Assembly (NCBI GenBank): GCA_947623455.1
Contig: OX392538.1
Coordinates: 30,751,001-30,815,000, forward strand
Length of the DNA stretch: 64,000 nucleotides
Source: Mimachlamys varia
Lineage: Eukaryota; Mollusca; Bivalvia; Pectinida; Pectinidae
Reading direction: 5' to 3'
The notes beneath the pieces were generated by a model that was not told where the DNA came from, searched no databases, and saw only the letters and a list, made by a program, of their open reading frames with translations. Made by a program: the position numbers and the translations under genes. This document shows positions 34,930-46,375 of the stretch, one piece after another. The first letter of the stretch is position 1. Every line of letters starts with the position of its first letter.

Positions 34930-35155
34930 TCGGCGGGCCCGAGTGGTTCAGGTGTTCCGACATTCTACCACTAGCCCTCCATCCCCCGGTTGCGAGTTCG
35001 AATCCCACGTGGTGCAGTTGCCAGGTATTGGCCGTAGGTCGGTGGTTTTTCACCGGGTTCTCCGGCTTTTCTTCACCTCTTAAACCTTGCACGTCCTTAA
35101 ATGACCCTGGCTGTAAATATGAGGTTAAACAAAAATAAACCAAACCAAACCAAAA
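34930..35155 (+). mobile_element. tRNA-derived SINE, full-length copy
   Basis: The head GGCGGGCCCGAGTGGTTCAG and the B box GGTTGCGAGTTCGAATCCC are followed by the body and the end TCCTTAAATGACCCTGGCTG. The tail AAAATAAACCAAACCAAACC is A/C-rich. It is the best-preserved copy in the window. Confidence 0.85.
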
Positions 35156-35570
35156 TAATAATCAATAAATTCAATATTTTAAACAGTCATCTTAAATTTG
35201 CGATGATTCCAGGTGTTTGAAAGGGTGTGACAATGATAAACTGTTTACGTAGTTAACGTACAACTCTTACATGACATCCTTGATCCTTTCGGAAATGCGT
35301 CCATTGGACTATTAAAAGGTAGATTTACATCAGCAAATAAAAGAAAATAATTAATATAATTAATATGGAATGATGTTTCGATTTGAATTCTCACGGAACG
35401 TAGATTATCAATTCTGCTTATAGTTTTTCGTAACTTACCATAGATATGTCGCATGCACGGCAGCATATTACATCCTTACATACGCAAATCACGAGTGTAA
35501 AATGTTCTGCAAAACGAACAAATAAAACAGTGATCATGGACAACCGACTTATGCAATAATCTATTACACT

Positions 35571-36054
35571 TTCTACCACAATACTCTGAGTTATTCCACT
35601 CTCAGACCATTGTATAAATGTGCTGACTGTTGGATAAAGATATGTTATATACCACTAGTGGAATATTTTTTTATGACTTTCCGGACTTTTGATGGAGAAG
35701 TTGAACTTTGCCCTGAAATCACGTGGGTCAATGCAACGTGCTGATTGTTGACGTCGTCATCGATTGTTGACGTCGTCATAATTTGGCGGGAATATACAGG
35801 AAATTATGTGTTTTCGCGCAAATACCATCCGCGGTTCACTGAAAACAATACTGCCACTACAACTTAATAGTATTGTGGTAGAAACAGGTCACCCGACTCG
35901 TGGTTATTGAATATGGAATTTATTTCACTCACGTTAATCATTTTTTAACAGTTACAAAGGACACTCGCTAGAGCTCGTGTCTTTTGTAACTTAAAAAAAT
36001 AATTAACTCGAGTGAAATGAATTCCAAATCCAACAACCACTCGTTGTGTAACCT
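35571..36054 (-). mobile_element. Composite hairpin MITE, copy C
   Basis: It is the reverse-oriented relative of 43627-44070 and 45791-46251. One part is framed by TTCTACCACAATA and its complement; the adjoining part is a long hairpin ending CCACTCGTTGTGTAACCT. The homologous region after gene 3 (around 46850) lacks this insert, so it acts as an empty site. Confidence 0.8.
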
Positions 36055-36059
36055 GTATT

Positions 36060-37015
36060 TAAACTAACGACTAGAATGGAAAGATGTCAGATCTAGGGTT
36101 CTTCAACTTCTTAATGTTATAGTTGAACGGACAAATATGTTGGATAAAGTAGGATGCGTTGAAGTAATTCATTTATAAAAACGCTTTAGAAAATTTCTTA
36201 CAACGCCAAGTCAATAGACTTGCAAAATATGGATTTTCTTGGATGTTCTCTTCTTGAAATTAAAATGATCTGCTAGTAAGGAGACAAAAGGGTCGTCATA
36301 AATGGAGAAAAGGCGAAATAAAACCTTGGAATTAGCGGTATACCGCAAGGGTCAGTCTTAGGACCGCTTTTACTTTCAGATCACAAGACCAGAAATGAAT
36401 ACATTCCTTTTTGCTGAAGACACCTAAGCCTTTTGTGCAATCAGTAACGAAATTTAGAATTGTACAGGAAGACGTTCTTCCCTTCAAATACGATCAGAGG
36501 TCTGGCAACTCCATTGCAAACAAATGCACGTGGGACAATCAAATACTGACTAAAGAAATTACACTTTTCAGGAAGCTGCAGAGGTACTATAATTGTTAAT
36601 TGAAAAAAATATATCGTTGTCACTATAGAAAATAAATTACAATTCGATATACATATCTGCTAAAAAAATATGAACTAAGAGAGTTTTATGTTGTTTTTTT
36701 TTTGCTTGAACCACACATTGATTACGAGATTCAAGTAGTCTGGTACCATCACACATAGAGAAAAAAAGAAAAATGCTACACGTTGAGCAACAGACCAGTT
36801 CCTAAGCTGAATAACTTATCAAAATCTGACACCTCTTATACAAGTATATACGAGATCACGCGGCGACATACATACTGTACGGGAAACATTTTTGTGTGGT
36901 GCCAGGTATTTTTAAAATCAGAGAAGAATTATCAACATGTGGGCATGATTTCAAGATTTTTCAAGAATACATGTTTGAAAGTATTCGTTAACACAAAGAA
37001 CTGCCATTCATGAAA
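36060..37015 (+). pseudogene. Non-LTR retrotransposon relic (Jockey/CR1-like), copy 1
   Basis: Frames on the plus strand give KRVVINGEKAK, then GIPQGSVLGPLL at 36337-36373 and FLFAEDT at about 36405-36424, where FADDT is expected. Later blocks follow as VTIENKLQFDIHI near 36630 and LSNRPVPKLNNLSKS within 36783-36830. Stops and frameshifts make it inactive. The same blocks in the same order occur at 46860-47830, so the relic was probably carried in the duplication of the gene 2/gene 3 unit. Confidence 0.82.
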
Positions 37016-37480
37016 ACCTATCGTCATGTAATGATTAATCTGACCAAATTTGAAAGATATAAAATGAAGATGTAGCAGAAAACCTCGGTTCAAACATCCG
37101 TCCCTGTGCCGTAAGTTTGTTTGTCAGCAGTTGACATCTATCACGAAAATCTCGATATCCAGAGCAAGCCCTAGAATAACGAATCAAATGCGTCATGTAA
37201 ACACCATAGGATGGATGTTTCTATCATGATTGGGGAAGTTCACGATCGGAAAATCGAAATTGTCACGTTTATCATACAGCTTAGTAGAATTAAGAGGACA
37301 GGTTATTGTTGGATGATGGAAATTCAAAATGTACCATGACATGCGAAAGTCGGCCTGTGAACGTGTTTACATGATGTATTGATATTTATCCCCAAGGTAC
37401 ATGGCTTTTGTTTAATTCGTGTACCTGCTATGGCTGTATCATAGCACCACAACAATGAACAATACTATAGGAATACTATT

Positions 37481-38287
37481 AAATACGGTCAGGTCTTGCC
37501 GGGTGCCATTGGTCTGGTCTCTAATTGTGGTCTGGTTTAGTCTGGTTAGGAAATGAAATCTGGTTTGGTCTGATCTCAATTATCTGGTTTCAAATTGTGG
37601 TCTGGTTTGGGGTAGTCTCCATGGTGTAGTATCAAATTGTGGTCTGGTTTGGCATGGTCTCCAAGTTATTTAGGTGCAATATTAGATGTAATATTGATTA
37701 TTAAATATCAAATTAAATTGATAACTCGAATCCCTGAAAACAGATCTAGCTGAATAATTTATGTAGCCATTGTCCGAATCAGTTGATTGAGTACTTCATC
37801 TTGCATTGTAACAGCAGCTACAAGCTAGTGATTAAAATCGCCCCATCTCGGATCAAACTCAGCTCGTATGTACCTGGTAGCTAATATGCAAAGAGTATGA
37901 TATGGTAATTGATATTAACGAGCTTCAAAGGATGCATTACCCACTCTTATTGTTAAGTTTAGATGTTTTCATATCTTTGTGCGTGTTTCTCTATAACAAG
38001 TCGTTCTTTCAGTGTTTAAAGTGAAAGGTGAATATCGTGTAGCAGTATGTATCACTCTCACTAGCTTGCTGAGAATAAAGTGATTCAGTATCGGTCACTT
38101 AATCATCCGCTAAATTCACATCTAGACTAATTAATTGAATAACTAGTAATATTTGAAAAGAAAATTGTTACTGACACTAGACCAAACTAGACTAATTTTA
38201 TTGTCTAGACCAATGAGACCAAACCAAGTCAATCCAATATTTGAGACCACACCAGACCAGACCAAATAAGGCACGACCAGCTATTTT
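37481..38287. mobile_element. Putative non-autonomous element with subterminal GGTCTGGT arrays
   Basis: The left 180 bp holds many copies of TGGTCTGGTTT or its variants. The right 130 bp holds the complement (ACCAGACCAGACCAAAT). The ends AAATACGGTCAGGTC and GCACGACCAGCTATTTT are loosely inverted. The middle is AT-rich and open-frame free. Confidence 0.6.
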
Positions 38288-39448
38288 AAGATAGAAATAA
38301 ATTCTGACAAAGATGCCAATTACATTTGATATTTATCATAAGTAAGAATGATCCTCACCTACGCATTCCTAAATTCAAAAACTACCTCATGGAGAATGCA
38401 TGAATAAATGAACTAATTTCAAAAGTGGATTACTTGAAAAATAAACCAGAGAATAGTGAAGCGGCACAAAAGGAATAATTTGAACTCATGGTCAATTAAA
38501 CTAGAGGAACATATATATGAACAAAAGAAAAAAACTCAAAGTTTCCAGATGTAAAAAAACATCCCAAAAATAAACTGCATTTTATAACCAAGACATCACA
38601 CCTTTAGATCTTTGATTGTTTTTTACTTGCTACAAACCAGATCATTTTAAGACATGCGATGTAGATTCATGTGCATTTGGGAGGTGCGGTATGTTCGTGT
38701 AACCCTTATTGCGATAGTCTGGTTCGTTGCCGAATTAAAGTGCTACCACACTGAAGTATACTGCCGAAGGCCCACAGCAGAACATTCAACCTAATAACAT
38801 TATACTGATAACGGAGAATCGTAAAGAAATTTAAAATAAAAATATGAAAAAATGCAGAGCAGGACCGAAACAAGCATAAACCTCATCAGCCAATACACGG
38901 ATTGTTTTAAAACGAATAATCCGCTACTGTAACTGAAAAATCAAAGTTTGTTGTTTGCCTCTGAAGGTGGAAGCCGCATTTATTCATATTCGTCTGTTTG
39001 CTTAATCAGTACAGTCCTTGATTTATCCGTATGTACATATATTAAATGCCGTGTATCCTGGAAACGAAGCTTATTGATTTAATTCGTTTGGAAAATTGAA
39101 ACCAGGAGCTAGAGCTAAACCGCTCTGAAACAACTGATACAGAAAGTGGAACATGTACCTAATAAACCTTGTTCTTTTTTTAAAGGCAGATATATGTATC
39201 CGTTGATAGAAAGTGGTGTTATTGTCAACATTGATTTTTACTCTTTTGTTATTAAAATTTCGATTTGGGATATTAAACACGGAATAGAATGTGATGGACA
39301 ATAAAAAATCGAATTCATTTTCTACATCACTCAACCCATTTTATTGTTGACTACATTCTTTTATGTGAACCAAGTTGCATTACGCTGTTGTGAAATTGAA
39401 GATTAACGTACCACACATACAACAATTATTGTTACAGTGTACAAACCC

Positions 39449-39494
39449 ATGGGGAACTGGATTATCTTAATATTTTTCCTCTTGAACTATATAG
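39449..39494 (+). CDS. Gene 3, signal-peptide exon
   Basis: ATG in the context AAACCCATGG is followed by a hydrophobic stretch and a GTGAGT donor in phase 1. It differs from the gene 2 exon at several residues but keeps the length and the ILIF core. Confidence 0.82.
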
Positions 39495-42400
39495 GTGAGT
39501 CTATTACCCTTTATTGTGATTTAATTGTACTTAAATTACTTGTATTACAGTTTTGCAATTAAGAACATGGAAAAGAATATAAACGAGTTGACGAAATTTA
39601 TTCATAATTATGGTTTCGAGTTTATTTTAATTTCTGTAAATATAAATATAAACGGTGATTATTTTAAGACTCTTTCATGACCAGGGCTGTAAGATAGGGA
39701 AATTCCTCCAGAGGGGATTTCAAATTTGGTAAAACCCAAGGCTTTGCCGAGGGTGGAATTTCTTACACCCCTGGTCATGGAAGAGTATTTTTCTCTCTTT
39801 TCAACTACATGAATAAGCTCCAATACCATGAAAATACTTTTGATTTACCACCATTTTGAAAATATCCTTTGAGTTTTTTGACGAAAACAAATGATATAAG
39901 GGTGTGAGGATATAGCCTCTACTTGTAGTCCGTGATGTTTGCTGCAACCTTTATAGTAACGGTTGTCACGGTTTTATACACACTTTCGCAGTACAAGAAT
40001 TGAAAATATACCGAACTTATATATTTTTTCTTAAAAATTCATAAATTCAGGGGTTTTACGCACCAGACCCTTCTTTTTTGACATTGATTCTGGAACTTGC
40101 GATCCCACCTTTTGGCCCCTAGCATCACCGACGGGTTCTAGAAAGACAGAGCAGCTTGTTTAATTTCATGTGATGTCATCCTTAATAAATTGTTTGTCTC
40201 TTGTACAATCTTATTTCATCTTGCCACTATAGTTAAAAGATAACTGAGCACATCATGGTTATAATAACAACATGTATAAAGCATTAGGGGATATAAAAAG
40301 TATTTAACATTTTTTTCACAGGTCAAATGTCAACAGAACGCCCCCCTAGGAAATGGACCCGAAACGATGACCTTTCAAACAGGGTGTTTACTAACCCCAT
40401 GTTTTCCAACACCACTACACGTGGACGACTTCAATGTGCCACGAGATGTTCCGAAAGCCAGTGTTGCAGGACGATGACCTTTAACCCTGTAACGCATATC
40501 TGTAAAGGATACAGTGGTATCATTACTGTCAACTCTGCATATACATCAAACACCGGAAGTGAATGTTACCAGACAGAGAGTACACAAGGTTTGCTATTTG
40601 TGTGTGTGCGTCTGTCGCTCTAAGCATATGTACACAGAGATTTGTTTTATTTGCATAACCTCCTGGCTTTTAAGTAACGTCCGTTTGTTAAAGCTATACT
40701 CAATTAAAACAAATGTTGTTGTTAGATAAATAGAAGGATGGTCACTTTTGTGTATTATACTTTTGTCTACCGAAAGAAAGAGTGCATAAATCGAAATCGA
40801 ACATCTAGCGGTAAAAGTATAAAACAAAAACGTGCACAAATTTCTTTGTTATATTATACCGTATAACTCAAATCACTATGCTTTTTCCTGTTATCAAAAG
40901 ATTAATAACATACAATTTATATTTGTGTTTCATAATTAATTATTTCAAATTGATTAAAACAAACATTAAATTGGTTTCGTACAACAAAACACTGTGTATT
41001 AGTTTCATCTCTTAGGGACCTCAACCAGTCAAAAGTGTAAATACCGAACACTGCGTAAAACAAAGCGTTTTATGACGTCATCACTTTTGTGTCATCTGAT
41101 TGTGCTAGTTTTAAAAATACAGTGTATAATCTGCAACATTAATTTTATCATGAGGAATTTTAATTACATCATTATCGAATACGGACTTAACATGAGGTTA
41201 ACATGCGGTTATATAAACCAGATAAGTAATATTAACCGGAACACTTAACAAAGAGGAGACGACCTCTTGTTTTATTTCCTCAAGTGTTTTTTTGTTTTTT
41301 AACTTTTAAGTCATCTGACCCAAAGGTTCAGGATGACCTATAGTCATCGTGCTTTGTCCGTCGTAAATTTTTCACATTTAAAACTTCTTCCCAAGTTCGA
41401 CCAGTGGGATTGAGCTGAAACTTGTCTTTAATGATCGTCCGATGTTCCAGGCGCAGTGTTGTTATCGTTCGGGTCGGTCCTAAATCAAAGATGGCCTCCA
41501 CATCCGCTATTTTGTAAACACACCTTAAACTTCTTCTCAATTTTCACTATAGAGCTGAAACTTACCTGAAATGAACCCGATATGGTGCTGATCAACTTTT
41601 GTTATCTTAAGGATCCGTTTGAAATTAAAGATGGCCGCCACAGCCGACATCTTGAAAAAAAGCATAATTTTCTTTCTCAAGCTCCACTAGTGTGGTTATG
41701 TAGACAATTTGTTTTAGTGTTGTGGAAGAGAAGTCCATTATAGTGTTGTTATTTTCGAAAAAAAGTTGACGTGGGTCCTATGTGGCCCTTTTGTAACATG
41801 ATTGTGCAATCATTGTTTTCAACAGTAGTATAATGTACTTTCAATTCGTCCCATTAGAGCAACACGGTTCTATCTTGGCTTATTGGTGGTCAGATGACTG
41901 TTAATGCCCTTGGGCCTCTTGTTTTACTTGTACCTCTTTGTTCTTTATTTGTATACCTTGTTACATTTCCTTTGTAATATGGACACTTCTTCGTTTTAGA
42001 TACGGCTCTTTACAGCTACGACGCTAATACTAATATGTGTTTCTCACTGAAAACGGATACACAAACTCACGACGGGGCCGCATATCGGTGCCAACAGGAA
42101 AATGCTGGCCTCATTAAGATTGTCACTCTGGACAAACTGGTGGCTGTACAAACTACACTCCGGGAGTATTATAACAGTATGTTTTGTTTATTTTGAACTA
42201 TATATTATATTTGTAATAATGTGTTACTCTTCCACACAATTGCTTAATGACGATTATTTTTGTTTTAGTATTATTATTTTATGTCATAGTCGTATCATAT
42301 GTCTTTGTCGTAGTTGAAAGCACTAGCACATTATCTAGATTTGGTCTATGTTCAGCTGTCATTTATAATCTGAACTACAATCATTGTATGATGTCACAAC

Positions 42401-43562
42401 TTCTAGGCGTTTAAATTACGAATATTTTGTTTAAAGCTTTATTATTTTTGCGATGTAAAAAATACATTTAGTAGTTCCCGTCACTTACATTGAAACTTCT
42501 TTCCAAACATCTGTATACTGCCTAATGTATCCCTTGACACAACCTTACTTGTGGCCTTTAGTTGAGCGTTCGCTACTGTGATGAAGGCTATGGATTGTGT
42601 TTACATTTAAAAAGTTGTTTGTCTGTTATACAGACAGCACATATCAATCTTGTTCTTTCGCGCAAAATAAACACTGTGCCCATTGGTTTGTGTAAAAGAT
42701 ACATAACAGTTACCACTTTATAACAAAATAAGATATAGTCGAGCCCAAACTAATTTAAAATGAAGATCCTTGTTCTCACCCAGGATCCGACAGTATCCCA
42801 TATGAAGTCACGTCCTTGTGACCTTTTCTCCTCTTTACTTCACTCTTCAGTATAATTTACTAATTGATGGATTCCATCTGCACCAAGGCAGTCCGTAACA
42901 ATATGTCCATTATCGTTATGTAAGGAAATGACTAAACACTGAGATTATGCGAGCTTTGTCGCCCTAAAGCATTCACATTTCAGATTCTGATAGTAATTAT
43001 TTGATTGAATAATATAAAATGTAACCGGGACGTAACCCCCTATGGGCTTTTGTCAGATCCTGACGCAGCTGAGAGAAGTTGGGAGAACGGCGCGGAGATC
43101 AAAATATGATTTAAATCAGATTGAGTCGAGCCAAATAATCACTGAAACAGCAACATACAGCTGTTTCGTCCTTCTATGTCTCGTTAGTAATGCTAAAAAG
43201 AGGGCCAAACATGAAGCCAAGTAGGCAAATGAGGAGACAAAATTGGCCAAAAGAATTGTTCAAATCAGACAGATGAAATATAACATGAAACGAATCTTTG
43301 TATTTAAGAAATCTTCTACAGCTTGTTATAGTGATAGTATTTTCTTGCAGATGCTTTTGTTGATGTTTGGATAGACGGAAAAGATGACACAAAGACTAAC
43401 TCCTATATAATGGGTAATGGTGAAGCCGTGCCTCTGGGCCAACCAATCTGGGCTGACAACGAACCGAATGATCCTAATGAGATGTGTGTTGGTTTACACA
43501 AGGAATACAAGCTGAACGACTTTCATTGCAACAATCCATTGGTTTATTTATGTGAACATTGA
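39449..43562 (+). CDS. Lectin gene 3: secreted apple-like plus C-type lectin-like protein
   Basis: Four exons (39449-39494, 40322-40588, 42000-42176, 43351-43562) join in phase 1 to a 702-nt frame of 233 aa. A signal peptide (MGNWIILIFFLLN) is followed by an apple/PAN-like domain and a CTLD. The CTLD carries the canonical EPN triplet (WADNEPND), then NEMC and LND. This is the full set of calcium and sugar ligands of mannose-type lectins, so mannose-type binding is the best guess, by analogy only. The first apple Cys is Arg (TERPP), leaving 11 Cys. This is the most compact locus (4.1 kb). The upstream 800 bp are homologous to those of gene 2. A composite MITE sits between the stop and the probable poly-A signal. 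Confidence 0.87.
39677..39786. repeat. Hairpin repeat in gene 3 intron 1
   Basis: TTCATGACCAGGGCTGTAAG on the left answers CTTACACCCCTGGTCATGGAA on the right with one gap. Further inward, GGGAAATTCC answers GGAATTTC. It is probably a small MITE. Confidence 0.65.
40322..40588 (+). CDS. Gene 3, apple/PAN-like exon
   Basis: It runs from a TTTTTTCACAG acceptor to a GTTTGC donor. It encodes NDDLSNRVFTNPMFSNTTT, then C-x3-C, CCRTMTFNPVTHIC and ECYQ. The final residues before the junction (TESTQG) differ from RDTPQG in genes 1 and 2. Confidence 0.88.
41300..41925. mobile_element. Dispersed element containing AAGATGGCCGCC-type blocks
   Basis: The ends AAGTCATCTGACCCAAAGG and GGTCAGATGACTGTTAATGC are inverted. 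Inside, the unit GAGCTGAAACTT... AAAGATGGCC(T/G)CCAC occurs twice at about 170-bp spacing. It lies in gene 3 intron 2. No transposase frame is present. Confidence 0.6.
42000..42176 (+). CDS. Gene 3, CTLD exon A
   Basis: The acceptor ends TTCGTTTTAG and the donor is GTATGT. It encodes MCFSLKTDTQ and AAYRCQQENAGLIKI, with changes near the end (LDKLVAVQTTLREYY). Confidence 0.88.
43351..43562 (+). CDS. Gene 3, CTLD exon B with stop
   Basis: The acceptor ends TTTTCTTGCAG. It encodes VWIDGKDDTKTNSY, WADNEPNDPNEMCVGL, KLNDFHC and VYLCEH before TGA. This is the only one of the three with a textbook EPN triplet. Confidence 0.9.
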
Positions 43563-43626
43563 TTATCTTGAGAATTCAATGTGACAGTTACATGAAAAGT
43601 ATTATAAATATACATAAGATAAATAG

Positions 43627-44070
43627 AGGTTACACAACGAGTGGTAGTTGGAAATGAGGTTAATTAATTTTTAAAAGTTACATGAGACACGAGCTTCAAC
43701 GAGTATCTTTTGTAACCTTAAAAAACTAATTGACGAGAGTGAAATAAATGCCATAATTAATAACCACGAGTCGTGTGTCCCGTTTTTACCAAACTATTAA
43801 ATCAGCAGTGTCAATGTTGATTTTTGGAGTGAACCTCGGACTATTAACGCGAAATTTCACCATCTCGCAAATATCTCCGCCAAGTTGTGACGACATCAGC
43901 AATCGATGACGACGTCAACAATCGTGATTTCCGGTCAAAGTTTTCAACCAATCAAAAGTCTGGAAGGTCATATTCCACTAGTGGTATATAACAAATATTT
44001 ACCCAATACTAAGCAAGTATATACAATAGTCTTGTTGGAGTGGGATAACACATGGTATTGTGGGTAGAAA
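43627..44070 (+). mobile_element. Composite hairpin MITE, copy A, in the probable gene 3 3' UTR
   Basis: It starts AGGTTACACAACGAGTGG 64 bp after the stop codon of gene 3 and ends GGTATTGTGGGTAGAAA, 12 bp before an AATAAA. The two-part structure matches copies B and C, but this copy is the most diverged. Confidence 0.78.
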
Positions 44071-44082
44071 GAGCAATAACTT

Positions 44083-44088
44083 AATAAA
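44083..44088 (+). terminator. Probable polyadenylation signal of gene 3
   Basis: AATAAA in the context AATAAAGGTAT matches the gene 2 signal, but here it is separated from the stop by the MITE. Use of this signal is inferred from the conserved context. Confidence 0.4.
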
Positions 44089-44325
44089 GGTATAACTGTC
44101 AGCATACACTTACGTCTGAACAGTTACATAAAATAGTACTGTAAATGCACACAGGATGCAGAACAATACCTGTAACATTTTAAACTGTTATCTTACACTT
44201 GCGATGTCTCAGTGTATGTGAAATGTTGTCATTATGACACAATTTCGCACGAGATGAACGTACAATACATCTGACATCCTTGAGTATCCAGGAAATACGC
44301 TAACTTTGAATATGTCATCGTTATG

Positions 44326-44850
44326 CCTAGGTCGCCCATTCACGGATTTGAAGCAGGGTTTGCTACGTATGCGATCCGTTACATTCTGTATTGGTCCGAA
44401 ACTTTGCGTATTTTAGCCGTAGTCATACATAGAAGTATTTTGATATCCGTGACAATTTTTTAACATGTTCAAAATTTGACCACGGTTAACCGTAGTACAT
44501 CCTTATTAAACCGTATTTGAACGTATTGATCCGTTTTAGTCCCTATCATGAAGGTTTGTACTATTCAGTATCAGACCGATATTATTCGTATTAACCCTTA
44601 TACCGTAGCTAACCGCTGGTTATCCGCAGTGGAAACCTCCGTATTAAACCGTCACAGTCCGTATCACTCATTTCGCCAAATGGCCCCTTTCCTACATTTT
44701 CCTTGGAAGATACCTCAAACCCCGAAGTCACATCGTTGTGTATCCGTATCGGCTCCTTATCGCATTACGGAAATTGTCATATCGGGAGTTATTCGTGTGA
44801 TTTAATCCGTAGTTGATCCGGCGAAGCAAACCGTGAATGTGTGACCTTGG
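44326..44850. mobile_element. 525-bp TIR element saturated with CCGTAT motifs
   Basis: The left end CCTAGGTCGCCCATTCACGG and the right end CCGTGAATGTGTGACCTTGG are inverted with a few mismatches. Within it, CCGTA or its complement recurs more than a dozen times (for example CCGTATTAAACCGT). One 85-residue frame crosses the motif array and is not considered a gene. Confidence 0.65.
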
Positions 44851-45339
44851 TGTTACACTCCGAACAGTGACCTGATGATTAGTTCGATCTTTGGTCACAC
44901 CTTTTAAATCTAAACGTACATTTGTTTGCTACATTTAGCTTTTTTTTTATTTGATAACATGTTTAACCTCTTGTTTTCGTGTGTAGTAGTATGGCCCACG
45001 GACAATAATATATGGCGGGTTTCCCTTTAGTATACTCCTTAATGATGAGGGCAAAATTGTCCACTGATATCATAAACATCGTATTATATGAAGCTATTCT
45101 ATAGGGTGACGAAATTAGTCCTCAGCCGATATAGGTTTTACCGGCTAGAGACACATGCTTCACTTGGCGAATGCTTTCCGGGTTGAAAACTGTATTTAAC
45201 ATTATTTCTCTCTTTTCTTATAAATATAAGTTTTATACGCATAGACACAAAGTTTTGCCTCATATACCAATGGAATCCAATTCAATTTGATTAAAAGATA
45301 TGATAACTATGTGTTGCATATCAAAGTTTTGTAGAATTT

Positions 45340-46375
45340 CGCCCGAAATATTTGATTTATGTTTATTTTCTATATATGTAATACATATATAGGAAATAGG
45401 GCAATTTTCAACAATACATATTATGTATTGTTAAATATTGCCCTATAGGTTTTATTAATACATTGTATGTTTATTTTGTATCAAAGTACAGTTTCATTTT
45501 ACTCATTATTTTGATTTATTTTTATTTTGTCCTATATTTAGATTATGTTAAATATCGCAAATAAATTTGATTAATATGGTCATTCTATATCTAATTATTG
45601 TTGATTTTCGCCCTATAGATTGATCAATATGCTTATTTTGTATATAAGTATCATTAAATCTCGCCCGTTAGATTTATCAATATATGTATTCTTTATCTAT
45701 GTATTGTTAAATTTTGCCCTATGGATTTTATCAATATGTTTATTTTATATCAAAGTATTGTTAAATTTCGCCCTATAGATTGATAAATAGAGGTTACACA
45801 ACGAGTGGTTGTTGGATATGGAATTTATTTCACTCGAGTTAATTATTATTTAAAAGTTACAAAAGACACGAGCTTTAGTGAGTGTCTTTTGTAACTTTTA
45901 AAAAATAAATAACGAGAGTGAAATAAATTCCATATCCAATAACCACGAGTGGTGTGACCTGCTTCTACCACAATATTAAATCGGCAGTGTCAGTGTTGAT
46001 TTTTGAAGTGAACCGCGGACTATTTGCGCGAAAACGCATCATCTCGCATATATTCCCGCCAAGTTGTGACGTCGTCGACAATCGACGACGACGTGAACAA
46101 TCGTGATTTCCGGTGAAAGTTCAACTTCTCAACCAATCAAAAGTCCGGAAGGTCATATTCCACTAGTGGTATATAATATATATTTATCCAACAGTAAGCA
46201 CGTTTATACAATGGTCTGAGAGTGAAATAACTCGGGGTATTGTGGTAGAAATATGTTTTTTTATATCTATGTATTGTTAAATTTCGTCTTTTGGATTTGA
46301 TGAATATAATTATCTTATATCAAAGTATTGTGAAAAGTTGTCCTATATATTTTATTGATGTGTTTAAGCGATTCA
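45340..46375. repeat. Degenerate 53-bp minisatellite, interrupted by a MITE
   Basis: The unit holds TTATTTTATATCAAAGTATT, GTTAAATTTCGCCCTATAGA and TTTATCAATATG, repeated about eight times. The array resumes after the MITE at 45791-46251. Two small palindromes (around 45371-45393 and 45398-45445) occur at the left end. Confidence 0.75.
45791..46251 (+). mobile_element. Composite hairpin MITE, copy B
   Basis: The first part, 45791-45960, is a long hairpin: arms of about 75 bp carry AAAGTTACAAAAGACACGAG and its complement, with ends AGGTTACACAACGAGTGG and CCACGAGTGGTGTGACCT. The second part, 45961-46251, is framed by TTCTACCACAATA and TATTGTGGTAGAA and contains GACGTCGTCGACAATCGACG. It is the best-preserved copy and interrupts the 53-bp array cleanly. 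Confidence 0.85.
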
